Source: Zhenpiania hominis (lineage in GTDB: Bacteria > Bacillota > Clostridia > Peptostreptococcales > Anaerovoracaceae). From it: a stretch of 64,000 bases of DNA. The notes beneath the pieces are model-generated. The model was not told the origin of the DNA. It made no database searches and saw only the letters and a list, made by a program, of their open reading frames with translations. The DNA lies in contig NZ_JACRYT010000011.1 of assembly GCF_014333425.1 (NCBI RefSeq), forward strand, positions 1-64,000, given 5' to 3'. Shown here in pieces: positions 27,129-34,949 of this stretch; the first letter of the stretch is position 1; each line of letters starts with the position of its first letter. Position numbers and translations under genes: made by a program.

Positions 27129-27719
27129 ATGATAAAATCTATTTCTATCCAGAACAGGATCCTATGTGGGATGTTCGCCGCGCTGATCGCGGTTGGCGCG
27201 TTTATCCGAATTCCGGTTCCGGTGGTACCCTTTACACTCCAGTTTTTCTTTACAACCTTGGCGGGCATGCTACTCGGTCCGCGTCTTGGCATGGCCAGTG
27301 TACTGGTTTACCTCGCGCTGGGACTTGCGGGGCTTCCGATTTTCGCCCAGGGCGGTGGTCCGGGTTATGTGCTGGTTCCCAGCTTTGGGTATCTGATCGG
27401 GTTCGCGGCGGGAGCATTTCTCACAGGAAAGCTGGCAGAAAGGAGCGGACCATCCTTTTTACGGCTTCTGAGAGCCGGACTTGCCGGCCTGGCGGTTGTT
27501 TACAGTATCGGAATGCTCTATTACTATCTGATCTGCGAATTTGTTCTGGGAACACCCATTGCTTTCTGGCCGCTGGTTTTATACTGCTTTTTGCTGGCAG
27601 TGCCCGGCGATCTGGTTCTCTGCATTCTATGTGCGATCCTGGGAAAACGGATGCTTGTGGCACTGAGACGGAACAGTCCGCCACCGGGCAGGTATCTGGA
27701 AAGGAGAAAAAACACATGA
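27129..27719 (+). CDS. bioY: Biotin transporter substrate-binding subunit BioY
   Basis: A 196-residue membrane protein with six helices, the S component of a biotin ECF transporter. Family blocks: GAFIRIPVPVVPFTLQFFFTTLAGMLLGPRLG, LPIFAQGGGPGYVLVPSFGYLIGF, and the final PGDLVL. It needs EcfA/EcfT from elsewhere. It heads the operon under the BirA-type operator and overlaps bioB by ATGA, so uptake and synthesis are co-regulated. Ribosome binding site ACGGGAGGGAGCA. Confidence 0.93.
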   Translation: MIKSISIQNRILCGMFAALIAVGAFIRIPVPVVPFTLQFFFTTLAGMLLGPRLGMASVLVYLALGLAGLPIFAQGGGPGYVLVPSFGYLIGFAAGAFLTGKLAERSGPSFLRLLRAGLAGLAVVYSIGMLYYYLICEFVLGTPIAFWPLVLYCFLLAVPGDLVLCILCAILGKRMLVALRRNSPPPGRYLERRKNT

Positions 27720-28684
27720 CAAAAAGGCTATGGGAAGCGGTCGAAACGCTGCGCAATGGACGGCTCCTGTCCGCGGAAGAACTGAATCTCCTGGCAGAGG
27801 AACCCCTTTTGCAGCTGCGACAGGCAGCGGATTCCCTCAGGGAAATTTTCTGCGGAAATGCCTTTGATCTCTGCGCGATTATCAACGGAAAAAGCGGGAG
27901 CTGCAGCGAGGATTGCAAATACTGTGCCCAGTCTGCCTGTTATAGAGCGGAGATCCGCGAATACCCGCTGCTGCCAGAAGAAAAAATTATGCAGGAAGCG
28001 GCGTATCACGCGGATAAAGGGGTGATGCGCTTTTCCGTTGTAACATCCGGCAAGCGTCTTTCCGAAACCGAACTGAAAATTCTGTGCAAAACCTACCGCC
28101 GAATCGCCACGAAAGGCAATCTTTCCTTATGCGCGTCCCTCGGACTTTTGAGCGAAGCGCAGTTTCGCAGACTACGGGAGGCTGGAGTAAGCCGTTGCCA
28201 CAATAATCTGGAAACGTCGGAATCCTTTTTTCCAAAAATCTGCACTACCCATCGTTTTAAAGATAAGGTCCGCTCAATTCAGGCAGCGCAGAGAGCGGGG
28301 CTGGAAGTCTGCAGTGGAGGTATCATCGGTATGGGAGAAACGATGAAAGACCGCATCGATTTGGCACTGGCTCTACGAAATCTGGGGATCCGCTCCGTAC
28401 CGCTCAATCTTCTCAACCCGATTCCGGGAACCCCGTTGGAACACCAGAAACCGCTGCTTCCGGAGGAAGTGGATCGGACGGTCGCGATTTTTCGTTTTGC
28501 TCTTCCGGACGCGGCGATTCGCCTGGCGGGAGGACGGGGATTGCTGCCGGACCGGGGCGAAAGCGCGTTCCGATCCGGCGCCAACGCGGCAATTACAGGA
28601 GATATGCTGACCACTGGGGGAATTGGCATTGAGGCGGATCAGGCGATGATAAAAAAACTTGGATTCAAGGTGGTGAAAAAATGA
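27716..28684 (+). CDS. bioB: Biotin synthase
   Basis: A 322-residue radical SAM enzyme inserting sulphur into dethiobiotin. The [4Fe-4S] motif CSEDCKYC is at residues ~62-69 in GKSGSCSEDCKYCAQSA; CHNNLETSESFFPKICTTH and GIIGMGET follow. The frame is open far upstream inside bioY; AAAGGAGAAAAAACAC before the ATG at 27716, and the family start, decide. Overlaps bioY and bioD by four bases each. Confidence 0.95.
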   Translation: MTKRLWEAVETLRNGRLLSAEELNLLAEEPLLQLRQAADSLREIFCGNAFDLCAIINGKSGSCSEDCKYCAQSACYRAEIREYPLLPEEKIMQEAAYHADKGVMRFSVVTSGKRLSETELKILCKTYRRIATKGNLSLCASLGLLSEAQFRRLREAGVSRCHNNLETSESFFPKICTTHRFKDKVRSIQAAQRAGLEVCSGGIIGMGETMKDRIDLALALRNLGIRSVPLNLLNPIPGTPLEHQKPLLPEEVDRTVAIFRFALPDAAIRLAGGRGLLPDRGESAFRSGANAAITGDMLTTGGIGIEADQAMIKKLGFKVVKK

Positions 28685-29355
28685 CCAAGAGACTCTTTAT
28701 AACCGCGACCGGTACGGATGTGGGAAAAACCTATATTACGGCGCTGCTTGTGAAAAAAATGCGCCAGGCAGGTCGGAACGCGGGATATTACAAGGCGGCA
28801 TTAAGCGGCGCGGAGCGAAAGGGCGGGCGGCTGATTCCGGGAGATGCCGCGTATGTGAAACGTGTGGCAGGATTGGAACCCGCGGCGGAAGAAATGGTTT
28901 CCTACATATATGAAGCCGCTGTTTCTCCGCATCTGGCTTCTGAGCTGGAGGGAAATCCAGTGGAACTTTCCATTGTAACAGAGGATTTCCACCGAATTTG
29001 CGAAAGCTTTGACTATATTACGGTCGAAGGAAGCGGCGGAATTCTGTGCCCTGTTCGGAGAAACAGGCTGATGATGGAGGATATCATAAAGGCACTGGAC
29101 TGTCCGGTGCTGATCATCGCGCCGGCAGGGCTGGGGACCATTAATGATACGATTCTGACCATCGAGTACGCGCGGAGCAGGAAGATTGAAGTAACAGGGG
29201 TGATCCTCAACTGGTTTCACAAAGGAGACGTTATGGAAGAGGATAATCTGCGGTTTATAGAAGAATATACAGGAGTTCCGGTCATCGCCTGCGCGGAAGA
29301 AAACGCGCGGGATTTGGACATAGAGCCGGAAAGGCTGGCTGCCTTATACCGATGA
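28681..29355 (+). CDS. bioD: Dethiobiotin synthetase
   Basis: A 224-residue ATP-dependent carboxylase closing the ureido ring of 7,8-diaminopelargonate. P-loop TGTDVGKTYITALL (residues 8-21), YKAALSGAE, the EAAVSPHLA substrate segment and EGSGGILCP are all in place. Coupled to bioB through ATGA. Confidence 0.95.
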   Translation: MTKRLFITATGTDVGKTYITALLVKKMRQAGRNAGYYKAALSGAERKGGRLIPGDAAYVKRVAGLEPAAEEMVSYIYEAAVSPHLASELEGNPVELSIVTEDFHRICESFDYITVEGSGGILCPVRRNRLMMEDIIKALDCPVLIIAPAGLGTINDTILTIEYARSRKIEVTGVILNWFHKGDVMEEDNLRFIEEYTGVPVIACAEENARDLDIEPERLAALYR

Positions 29356-29365
29356 GGAGGAAAAA

Positions 29366-30718
29366 ATGAAAGATTATATCTGGCATCCATGTACACAGAT
29401 GAAGGATCACGAAACCTTTCCGCCGATTGTGGCAGAACGGGCGAAAGGCATTTATATTTATGATGAGGCGGGGAAGGCGTATATGGATGTAATCAGCTCC
29501 TGGTGGTGCAACCTCTTAGGACATGGGAATCCCCGCATCAACAGGGCAGTGGAAAGACAGCTGGAAAAAATGGAGCATGTCATTTTCGCGGGCTTTACCC
29601 ACAGGCCCGCGGAAGAGCTGTGTGAAAGACTGGCCGCGGTGCTCCCTGCGGGGCTTGAAAAATTCTATTTTGTGGATAACGGCTCCAGCGCGGTGGAGGT
29701 GGCCATGAAAATGAGCTTCCAGTATCACCACCAGAAGGGAAAGCCGGAAAAGCAGAAATTTATGGCTCTGGCTGGAGGCTATCACGGAGAGACCCTGGGT
29801 GCTCTGGCAGCGGGAGGTATGGATCAATATTCGCAGATGTTTCGCCCGCTTTTGGCAGAGGCCGTTCATGTAAAGGGGCCTGACTGCTATCGGTGTCCAT
29901 ATGGAAATCAGAGGGAAACCTGCCAGGCAGAATGTATTGAGAAGGCTGAAAAGGCATTCGCGGAGCATGGCAGGCAGGCAACCGCCTTTCTTTTAGAGCC
30001 TGTCCTGCAGGGAGCGGCGGGGATGCGGATTTATTCTCCAATTTATCTGAAAAAAATACGAAAGCTATGCGATAGGTACGAGGTAAATCTGATTGCTGAT
30101 GAAATCGCGGCGGGTTTTGGACGTACAGGAAAAATGTTTGCCTGTGAGCACGCGGGGATTACTCCGGATTTTATGTGCCTTTCCAAAGGTCTGACGGGAG
30201 GTTATCTCCCCATGGCCATTACCGTTACAACAAAGCGGATCTATGACGCCTTTTACGCGGATTACAGTGACGGAAAAGCCTTCCTCCACAGCACCACCTA
30301 CGGCGGACATCCCATGGCCTGCGCGGCGGGAGTGGAAGTTCTTAAGCTATTTGAGGAAGAGCAGATTCTGGAGCGGATGGAAAGCGATTATCTGAACCGC
30401 GCCCTGCGGCAGGCTCTGGAAGGACATCCCAACATAGGGGAAATCCGCAGCATTGGTCTGATCAACGCCATTGAACTGGTGGAAGAAGGGGAAACCGGAA
30501 GGCCCTTCGCGCCGGAACAGCGTATCGGATGGAAGATCGCGAGGGAAGCGATAAGCCGCGGCCTGCTCCTGCGCCCCATCGGCAATATTCCGTATTTCAA
30601 TCCGCCCCTGACTATGACCCGGGAGGAAATCGACCGAGCTGTGGAAATCTGCAAGCTCAGCATCGAAACTGTACAGCACAAGGAAAAAACTGGAAATTAC
30701 AAAAGAAAAAATCAATGA
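29366..30718 (+). CDS. bioA: Adenosylmethionine-8-amino-7-oxononanoate aminotransferase
   Basis: A 450-residue class III, PLP-dependent transaminase making diaminopelargonate from KAPA. Signature parts: WHPCTQMKDHE at the start, SWWCNLLGHGNPRINRAV, DNGSSAVEVAMKMSFQYH, LIADEIAAGFGRTGKMF, and the PLP lysine in LSKGLTGGYLPMA (around residue 275). It ends the operon. No bioF, bioC, bioH or bioW is beside it, so the KAPA source must be encoded elsewhere or taken up. Confidence 0.94.
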   Translation: MKDYIWHPCTQMKDHETFPPIVAERAKGIYIYDEAGKAYMDVISSWWCNLLGHGNPRINRAVERQLEKMEHVIFAGFTHRPAEELCERLAAVLPAGLEKFYFVDNGSSAVEVAMKMSFQYHHQKGKPEKQKFMALAGGYHGETLGALAAGGMDQYSQMFRPLLAEAVHVKGPDCYRCPYGNQRETCQAECIEKAEKAFAEHGRQATAFLLEPVLQGAAGMRIYSPIYLKKIRKLCDRYEVNLIADEIAAGFGRTGKMFACEHAGITPDFMCLSKGLTGGYLPMAITVTTKRIYDAFYADYSDGKAFLHSTTYGGHPMACAAGVEVLKLFEEEQILERMESDYLNRALRQALEGHPNIGEIRSIGLINAIELVEEGETGRPFAPEQRIGWKIAREAISRGLLLRPIGNIPYFNPPLTMTREEIDRAVEICKLSIETVQHKEKTGNYKRKNQ

Positions 30719-30734
30719 AAATTTTTTCACATGA

Positions 30735-30763
30735 TTGACAAGCTTGGGAAAGGGTGGTATAGT
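30735..30763 (+). promoter_or_regulatory. Sigma-A promoter facing into cassette 1
   Basis: TTGACA (30735-30740), 17-bp spacer, TATAGT (30758-30763). It reads rightward, opposite to the surface-protein gene. About 60 bases around it are nearly identical to those at 40660-40720, the equivalent position of cassette 2. Transcription would begin near 30770, just before site A. Confidence 0.8.
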
Positions 30764-30780
30764 TAGTTTGTGATTGTTAA

Positions 30781-30808
30781 TAGAAGGATAATTAGGAATT
30801 ATCTTCTA
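30781..30808. repeat. Inversion-site candidate A (cassette 1, left)
   Basis: GGATAATT (30786-30793), central AGG, AATTATC (30797-30803), with outer arms TAGAA/TTCTA. Read on the opposite strand, site B has the same 19-base core AGGATAATTAGGAATTATC. The arms fit binding of a dimeric recombinase on each side of a three-base centre. Confidence 0.7.
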
Positions 30809-30908
30809 TTTATAAAGTTTGATGAAGCGGTATATTGCTCCGAAGATCTTGTTTTCTCCGATATTCTCGGAGAGGGGACAATCTATACTGGTGAATAAAA
30901 ACGACTGT

Positions 30909-30951
30909 GCTTCAACCGGAAAAGTTCTCGGCTTTTCCGGTTGAAGCTTTT
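30909..30951 (+). terminator. Terminator inside cassette 1, stopping the inward promoter
   Basis: A perfect 16-bp stem (30909-30924 with 30932-30947, arm GCTTCAACCGGAAAAG) followed by TTTTCC. It lies 140 bases downstream of the inward promoter. Confidence 0.85.
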
Positions 30952-30965
30952 CCTATCGCGAAAAC

Positions 30966-30996
30966 AGAGAGGGAACACATAACGTGCTCCCTCTCT
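30966..30996 (-). terminator. Terminator of surface-protein gene 1
   Basis: GAGAGGGAACAC pairs with GTGCTCCCTCTC around ATAAC; in the leftward direction it is followed by TGTTTTCG. Identical copies at 41125-41155 and 45224-45254. Confidence 0.8.
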
Positions 30997-31031
30997 GCTT
31001 CGTATTTCTTCAGGTGTATAGTGGTGTTTGC

Positions 31032-34000
31032 TTAACGAACTCTTACCTTCTTAGCAGTGCTGTACTTGCCGTAGTAAGTCTTTCCATCAATCTTCTTGTA
31101 AGCTCTTACCTTAATGGTGTAACGCTTTCCACTCTTCAGATTCTTGATGGTCCGCTTTACAGCCGCTGTCTTCACAGTCTTTGCCTTGCTTCCAGCTGTC
31201 TTGTAGTAGATCTGGTATCTGGCTCCATTCTGCTTCTTGTAACGAACTGTAACGCGTTTCTTTCCTTTAGTTACCTTAACATTTGCCACCTTCCGAGGTT
31301 TTACGATAAAGGTCTTTGTGATTGTACCAGTATAATTACCCTGTCCGGTGATTGTAAGGGTTGCTTTTCCTACGTTCTTGTTGTTCGCGTATTTTACGCT
31401 GTAGTTTGACGCGCTCAGAGTTCTTCCTGCCATCGTAACTCTCAGATCGGTCTGAGTTCTGGCTTTTCCAGTATAGAAGCGGTTTGCGACTCCACTTACG
31501 CTTGCGTTCTGGATATTTGCTCTGTTGATGGTAAAGGTCTTGCTTGCGGTTCCGGTATAGTTATTTTTACCAGTGATCGTTACCGTCGCGGTTCCGGCGT
31601 TGGTGTTGTTGCTGTAAGCCACATCATAGTTGGCTGCCGCTACGGTATTGTCGCCGATTTTTACGGTTACCGCAGGTCTCAGGGCAGAACCGGTGTAAGT
31701 CTGGTTGTCCACGTCAATAGTCGCTCCATTGATGCTGGCTGCTGTGATTTCGAAGGTCGCAGTTGCAACTCCGGTGTAAGCGCTTCCGTTGGTCGGGAAG
31801 ATTGTAACCTTCGCGGTGCCTACGTTTACGTTGTTTTCGCAGATGTAAGTATACTGTTCTGCATCAATCGCAGTCCCTGTGGCATCTTTTACTACAATAG
31901 CCGGAACAATCGTACTGCCGGTGTAAGTCTGAGACGCAATGGCATCTACGCTAGCATTTGCTAGGTTCCCAACTTTTTCCTGGAAGGCGGAGAGTGCTTC
32001 TTTCAGTGCTTCATAGGTAGCTGGCACATAATTCGTAATGTCGCTGGTAGATGCCTCTACATATCCCTCATCAATCAATGCTACTAATTCTGCTATTTTT
32101 CCTGCATTTTCAGCACTCAGTTCCTGTGTGGTATCCACATCTTTCACTGCATCATACAGGTCATTAGCATAAGTTTTTACCAACCCATCAAATGCAGTTT
32201 CATAGTTTGCCAGTGCCTGATAATTACCTACTTCTTTTTTCTGGGCTCCTGTCAGATTTCCATAATTTGTTTTAATCTGCTTAATTGTTGCATTTATGCT
32301 GTCGATATCTGCCTTTGAAGTGAACGCTTCCGGCAACTCGGTCAGTGCATTGATTGCGCTGACAACCGCTTCCGCAGCCGTTTGATTTTCTGCTTTTGTT
32401 ACAGCTTCATATGCCGCTTCCAGATTCTCAATTTGAGCCGGAGTCACGAGGAAAACACTTCCAACCTGCGCTTTCACTCCTGTAGGAAGGGCATTATAAG
32501 CGGCGTAAGTATCTTTTACTTTCTGTACCATTGCTGTATCGGAAGTATCAATATCAGCAGCATTCGGAATTGATGTAATATCCGGTACAAGTGAAGTCAG
32601 TGAATTATAAGCATCTACATTTGCCTGAGCGATCTGCAACATCGCGTAAGCGTCTTTTGCATCCGAAATTTCTTTCTGTGCTTCTGTCAATTTGAGATAT
32701 TCTGAATTAGCGGCAGCAACTAAGTTAATATATTTATCATCAACTTCATTTGCAGCAGCAATATCATCTTTATCACTACCACTTGGAACAGATACACCAA
32801 TGGCATCAACGGCATCTGTAAAGACTTTAACTGCAGCATTGTCAGCTGCCTCGGCTGCTGTCTTTGCTTCCCCTAATGCGTTTTCCGCCGCTTGCAACGT
32901 AGTGAGTGCTGTTGCCAATTCATTTTTAATAGCAACACTCGTATCAATCTTAATCACTGCATCGTATGCAGTCCTTGCAGCTTCTATTGCTTCCTTATCG
33001 TTTACTGTAATTGCATCTGCATCTGGAAGTGCTTCAATCATTTCTTTGACTGGCGCGGTTACTTCTTTAATAGCATCATCATCCGCAGTTGCGAGCTGTG
33101 TGAGTGTGGCCACACTATCAGTCAGTTTTCCTCGCAGTTCATTGCTGATATTGCCTCGGAATCCGTTTGCGAGGTTCGCAATGGTGCCAATAGCACCATC
33201 ACTTAACGCCTCAAATGCCGAATTTACCTCCATTATTTCCAGTGCGTTTGCAAGAGTTGCTTCCGGAAGATTCTGAATCAGTTCTCTTACTGCTTTTTCT
33301 TTTTCTACACCAGCATAATAGTTGGTAATATTTGTTTCTGCTGTTGCCAATCTACCTTTGTTTGTTAAGGCAGAGTCTTCCTGCTGTCCTGGAAGAAGTT
33401 TATCGTATTCCGCTTTTGCATCATTGTAGGCTTTTTCATAGGCGCCTATCGTGGCTGAAGTCAGTGTAGAAGGAGATTCCTCGATCTCGGCAAGTGCGGC
33501 ATTAGCTTTACTAACTTCATCCTTCAGTTTCGCCACTTCCTCCTGACAATCTTTAAGCCACTGATAGTTTCCTACTCTTGGCTGGAGTCCCGCATCAAGG
33601 TCATTATAGGCGTTCGCTGCAGTGGTTAAATCAATGGTGGAATAATTCTGATCGGTCACTGGTTCAATCCCATCGATGGATTCAACAACAGATACAATCT
33701 TATCTAAATCAGTTTTTACAGCCGCAGCTGCAGTAGCAGCTTCATTTACTTGCGTAAGAATTTCAAGGCTTAAACCTGCCGCACCCCCGGTTACGGCAGT
33801 AGTGTTAGCTACAGTGTATACGATATCCGTATTTGTGCCTGCCAGGAAATCATTATATACCGCTTCAAAAGCCGTAACCGATTCAAGATTATTCGTACTA
33901 ATCACTTCATCGTCAACTTTTTCCTGTGCAGCCTTTACTTCCGCAAGACGCAGTTCCCACAGCTTCGTCACTTTCGATTTAAAATCGTTTATTGCGTTCT

Positions 34001-34292
34001 CCCCAATCTCAGTTACATCATCATCAGTAAGCGCATCATAATCTTCACATGCTGCAGTTACAAGCGCATCGATAGTCGCTGTCCATTCGGTCATATTCGT
34101 CATATCAGGGATTGCATTTAACGCCTTCGTGAAAGCATTTTGCTGAGTTTCAGCATATGTCGTAGCTGCCTGCTGTGTCTGCTTGACCTCAGCTTTCGGC
34201 GGTGCATCTGCTGTTGTCGCAAAGGCAGTCGCCGGTACCATCGTTGCTACCATGGCCGCTGAGGTCAGGGCAGCAATCAATTTCTTTTTCAT
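31032..34292 (-). CDS. Large secreted surface protein 1: helical repeats, Ig-like repeats, FN3-like end
   Basis: A 1086-residue exported protein. Residues 1-26 are a signal peptide (MKKKLIAALTSAAMVATMVP, then ATAFA). Residues ~40-770 are alpha-helical, built of loose repeats with segments such as EKAYNDAKAEYDKLLPGQQ and AYNALPTGVKAQVGSVF, as in clostridial surface proteins. Three Ig-like beta repeats follow (about 75 residues each, with QTYTGS...NAGTATVTITGKNNYTGT), then a C-terminal FN3-like domain (KGKKRVTVRYKKQNGARYQI to the end). There is no LPXTG motif, so attachment is unclear. The frame opens at 34313, but GGAGG at 34303-34307 sets the ATG at 34292. Signal and last ~300 residues are nearly identical to the paralogue at 41191; the middle is not. 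It points away from the strong promoter at its 3' side, so it may be silent in this orientation. Confidence 0.85.
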   Translation of the reverse strand: MKKKLIAALTSAAMVATMVPATAFATTADAPPKAEVKQTQQAATTYAETQQNAFTKALNAIPDMTNMTEWTATIDALVTAACEDYDALTDDDVTEIGENAINDFKSKVTKLWELRLAEVKAAQEKVDDEVISTNNLESVTAFEAVYNDFLAGTNTDIVYTVANTTAVTGGAAGLSLEILTQVNEAATAAAAVKTDLDKIVSVVESIDGIEPVTDQNYSTIDLTTAANAYNDLDAGLQPRVGNYQWLKDCQEEVAKLKDEVSKANAALAEIEESPSTLTSATIGAYEKAYNDAKAEYDKLLPGQQEDSALTNKGRLATAETNITNYYAGVEKEKAVRELIQNLPEATLANALEIMEVNSAFEALSDGAIGTIANLANGFRGNISNELRGKLTDSVATLTQLATADDDAIKEVTAPVKEMIEALPDADAITVNDKEAIEAARTAYDAVIKIDTSVAIKNELATALTTLQAAENALGEAKTAAEAADNAAVKVFTDAVDAIGVSVPSGSDKDDIAAANEVDDKYINLVAAANSEYLKLTEAQKEISDAKDAYAMLQIAQANVDAYNSLTSLVPDITSIPNAADIDTSDTAMVQKVKDTYAAYNALPTGVKAQVGSVFLVTPAQIENLEAAYEAVTKAENQTAAEAVVSAINALTELPEAFTSKADIDSINATIKQIKTNYGNLTGAQKKEVGNYQALANYETAFDGLVKTYANDLYDAVKDVDTTQELSAENAGKIAELVALIDEGYVEASTSDITNYVPATYEALKEALSAFQEKVGNLANASVDAIASQTYTGSTIVPAIVVKDATGTAIDAEQYTYICENNVNVGTAKVTIFPTNGSAYTGVATATFEITAASINGATIDVDNQTYTGSALRPAVTVKIGDNTVAAANYDVAYSNNTNAGTATVTITGKNNYTGTASKTFTINRANIQNASVSGVANRFYTGKARTQTDLRVTMAGRTLSASNYSVKYANNKNVGKATLTITGQGNYTGTITKTFIVKPRKVANVKVTKGKKRVTVRYKKQNGARYQIYYKTAGSKAKTVKTAAVKRTIKNLKSGKRYTIKVRAYKKIDGKTYYGKYSTAKKVRVR

Positions 34293-34357
34293 GTTTTTTA
34301 CTCCTCCTGTCATGTAAAATTATACTGGTTTTTCTTAGAAGGACTTCCCTATCCCAT
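34293..34357 (-). promoter_or_regulatory. Conserved 5' leader of surface-protein gene 1
   Basis: The 70 bases before the start codon match those of the paralogue (45070-45128). On the gene strand they contain CCAGTATAATTTTACATG and GGAGGAG. The TATAAT could be a -10, but no -35-like hexamer lies 16-18 bases upstream in either copy, so this is at best a weak or activator-dependent promoter. Confidence 0.5.
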
Positions 34358-34388
34358 AATGCAGGATAATTCCTAATTATCCTGCATT
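34358..34388. repeat. Inversion-site candidate B (cassette 1, right)
   Basis: A 31-base palindrome: AATGCAGGATAATT, central CCT, AATTATCCTGCATT. The centre CCT is the reverse complement of AGG at site A, so A and B are inverted repeats of each other through the core. Confidence 0.75.
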
Positions 34389-34438
34389 GCGGCGGGGCGA
34401 AAGAACGGGAAAAAATTCGGAGTGATGCAGGAAAATAA

Positions 34439-34858
34439 CAGCAGGTATCTCTGCATGTTGATAATGAAGTTACCGCAAAGGCGGGAAGCGAATCTATGAT
34501 TAGAATGATAGAAGGAACAGGAAATACAGGACAGCAGATTCTTTTGGCTGGACATTATGACAAGTATTTCTATGGCTTCCAGGATGATTCTCTGGCAGTT
34601 GCCATTGTGTCTGGTGTAGCCAAAGTCATGAAAGACTCAGGGTATCCAATTATGAAGGGATGGACAAAGATCTATAATACAACGCATTCGATTGCAAATC
34701 CATGTGGAGATAATTACCATGGCAAAGCGGACAGCAAATACACAGAGGCTATTGCAGCCTACAATGCAGAGGTCGAGCGTCTGAATCCGATACTAAAGCA
34801 GCAGATTGAGAGAGAAACAGCAGCCTTGGAAATAATGACTGAAATGATGAAATAAGGA
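34439..34858 (+). pseudogene. M28-family peptidase remnant
   Basis: The frame is open from 34439 with no start signal; the first ATG is at 34496. It encodes parts of a clan MH metallopeptidase: VDNEVTAKAGSES, GNTGQQILLAGHYDKYFYGFQDDS (with the zinc-ligand His-Tyr-Asp and Asp-Asp), then SGY joined directly to a segment PIMKGWTKIYNTTHSIANPC that belongs near the end of such proteins. Both the N-terminal part and the middle, including the catalytic Glu, are missing. It begins about 50 bases after site B, so rearrangement at the cassette border may have destroyed it. A functional short protein is unlikely. Confidence 0.65.
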
Positions 34859-34949
34859 AAAATATGAGCCAGGGGAGACGGTGAATATCCGTCTCCCTTC
34901 TGGTACGGCGGGAGGTGACAGTGCGGGTATATTTCTGCCAGAACCCTGC

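Larger units (their letters stand above)
30719..31031. other. Left boundary of cassette 1 (no gene)
   Basis: About 310 bases between bioA and the first surface-protein gene. In order: rightward promoter (30735-30763), recombination-like site A (30781-30808), a small hairpin CTCCGA/TCGGAG (30856-30871), a strong rightward terminator (30909-30951), and the leftward gene terminator (30966-30996). The stretch 30961-31034 recurs at 41118-41191. Confidence 0.75.

Noticed and set aside
32692..33276. Rightward 194-codon frame inside surface-protein gene 1, and a 460-codon one inside gene 2 (41098-42480)
   Set aside because: These long Ser/Val/Cys-rich frames are antisense shadows of Ala/Lys-rich repetitive coding sequence. 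No start signals.
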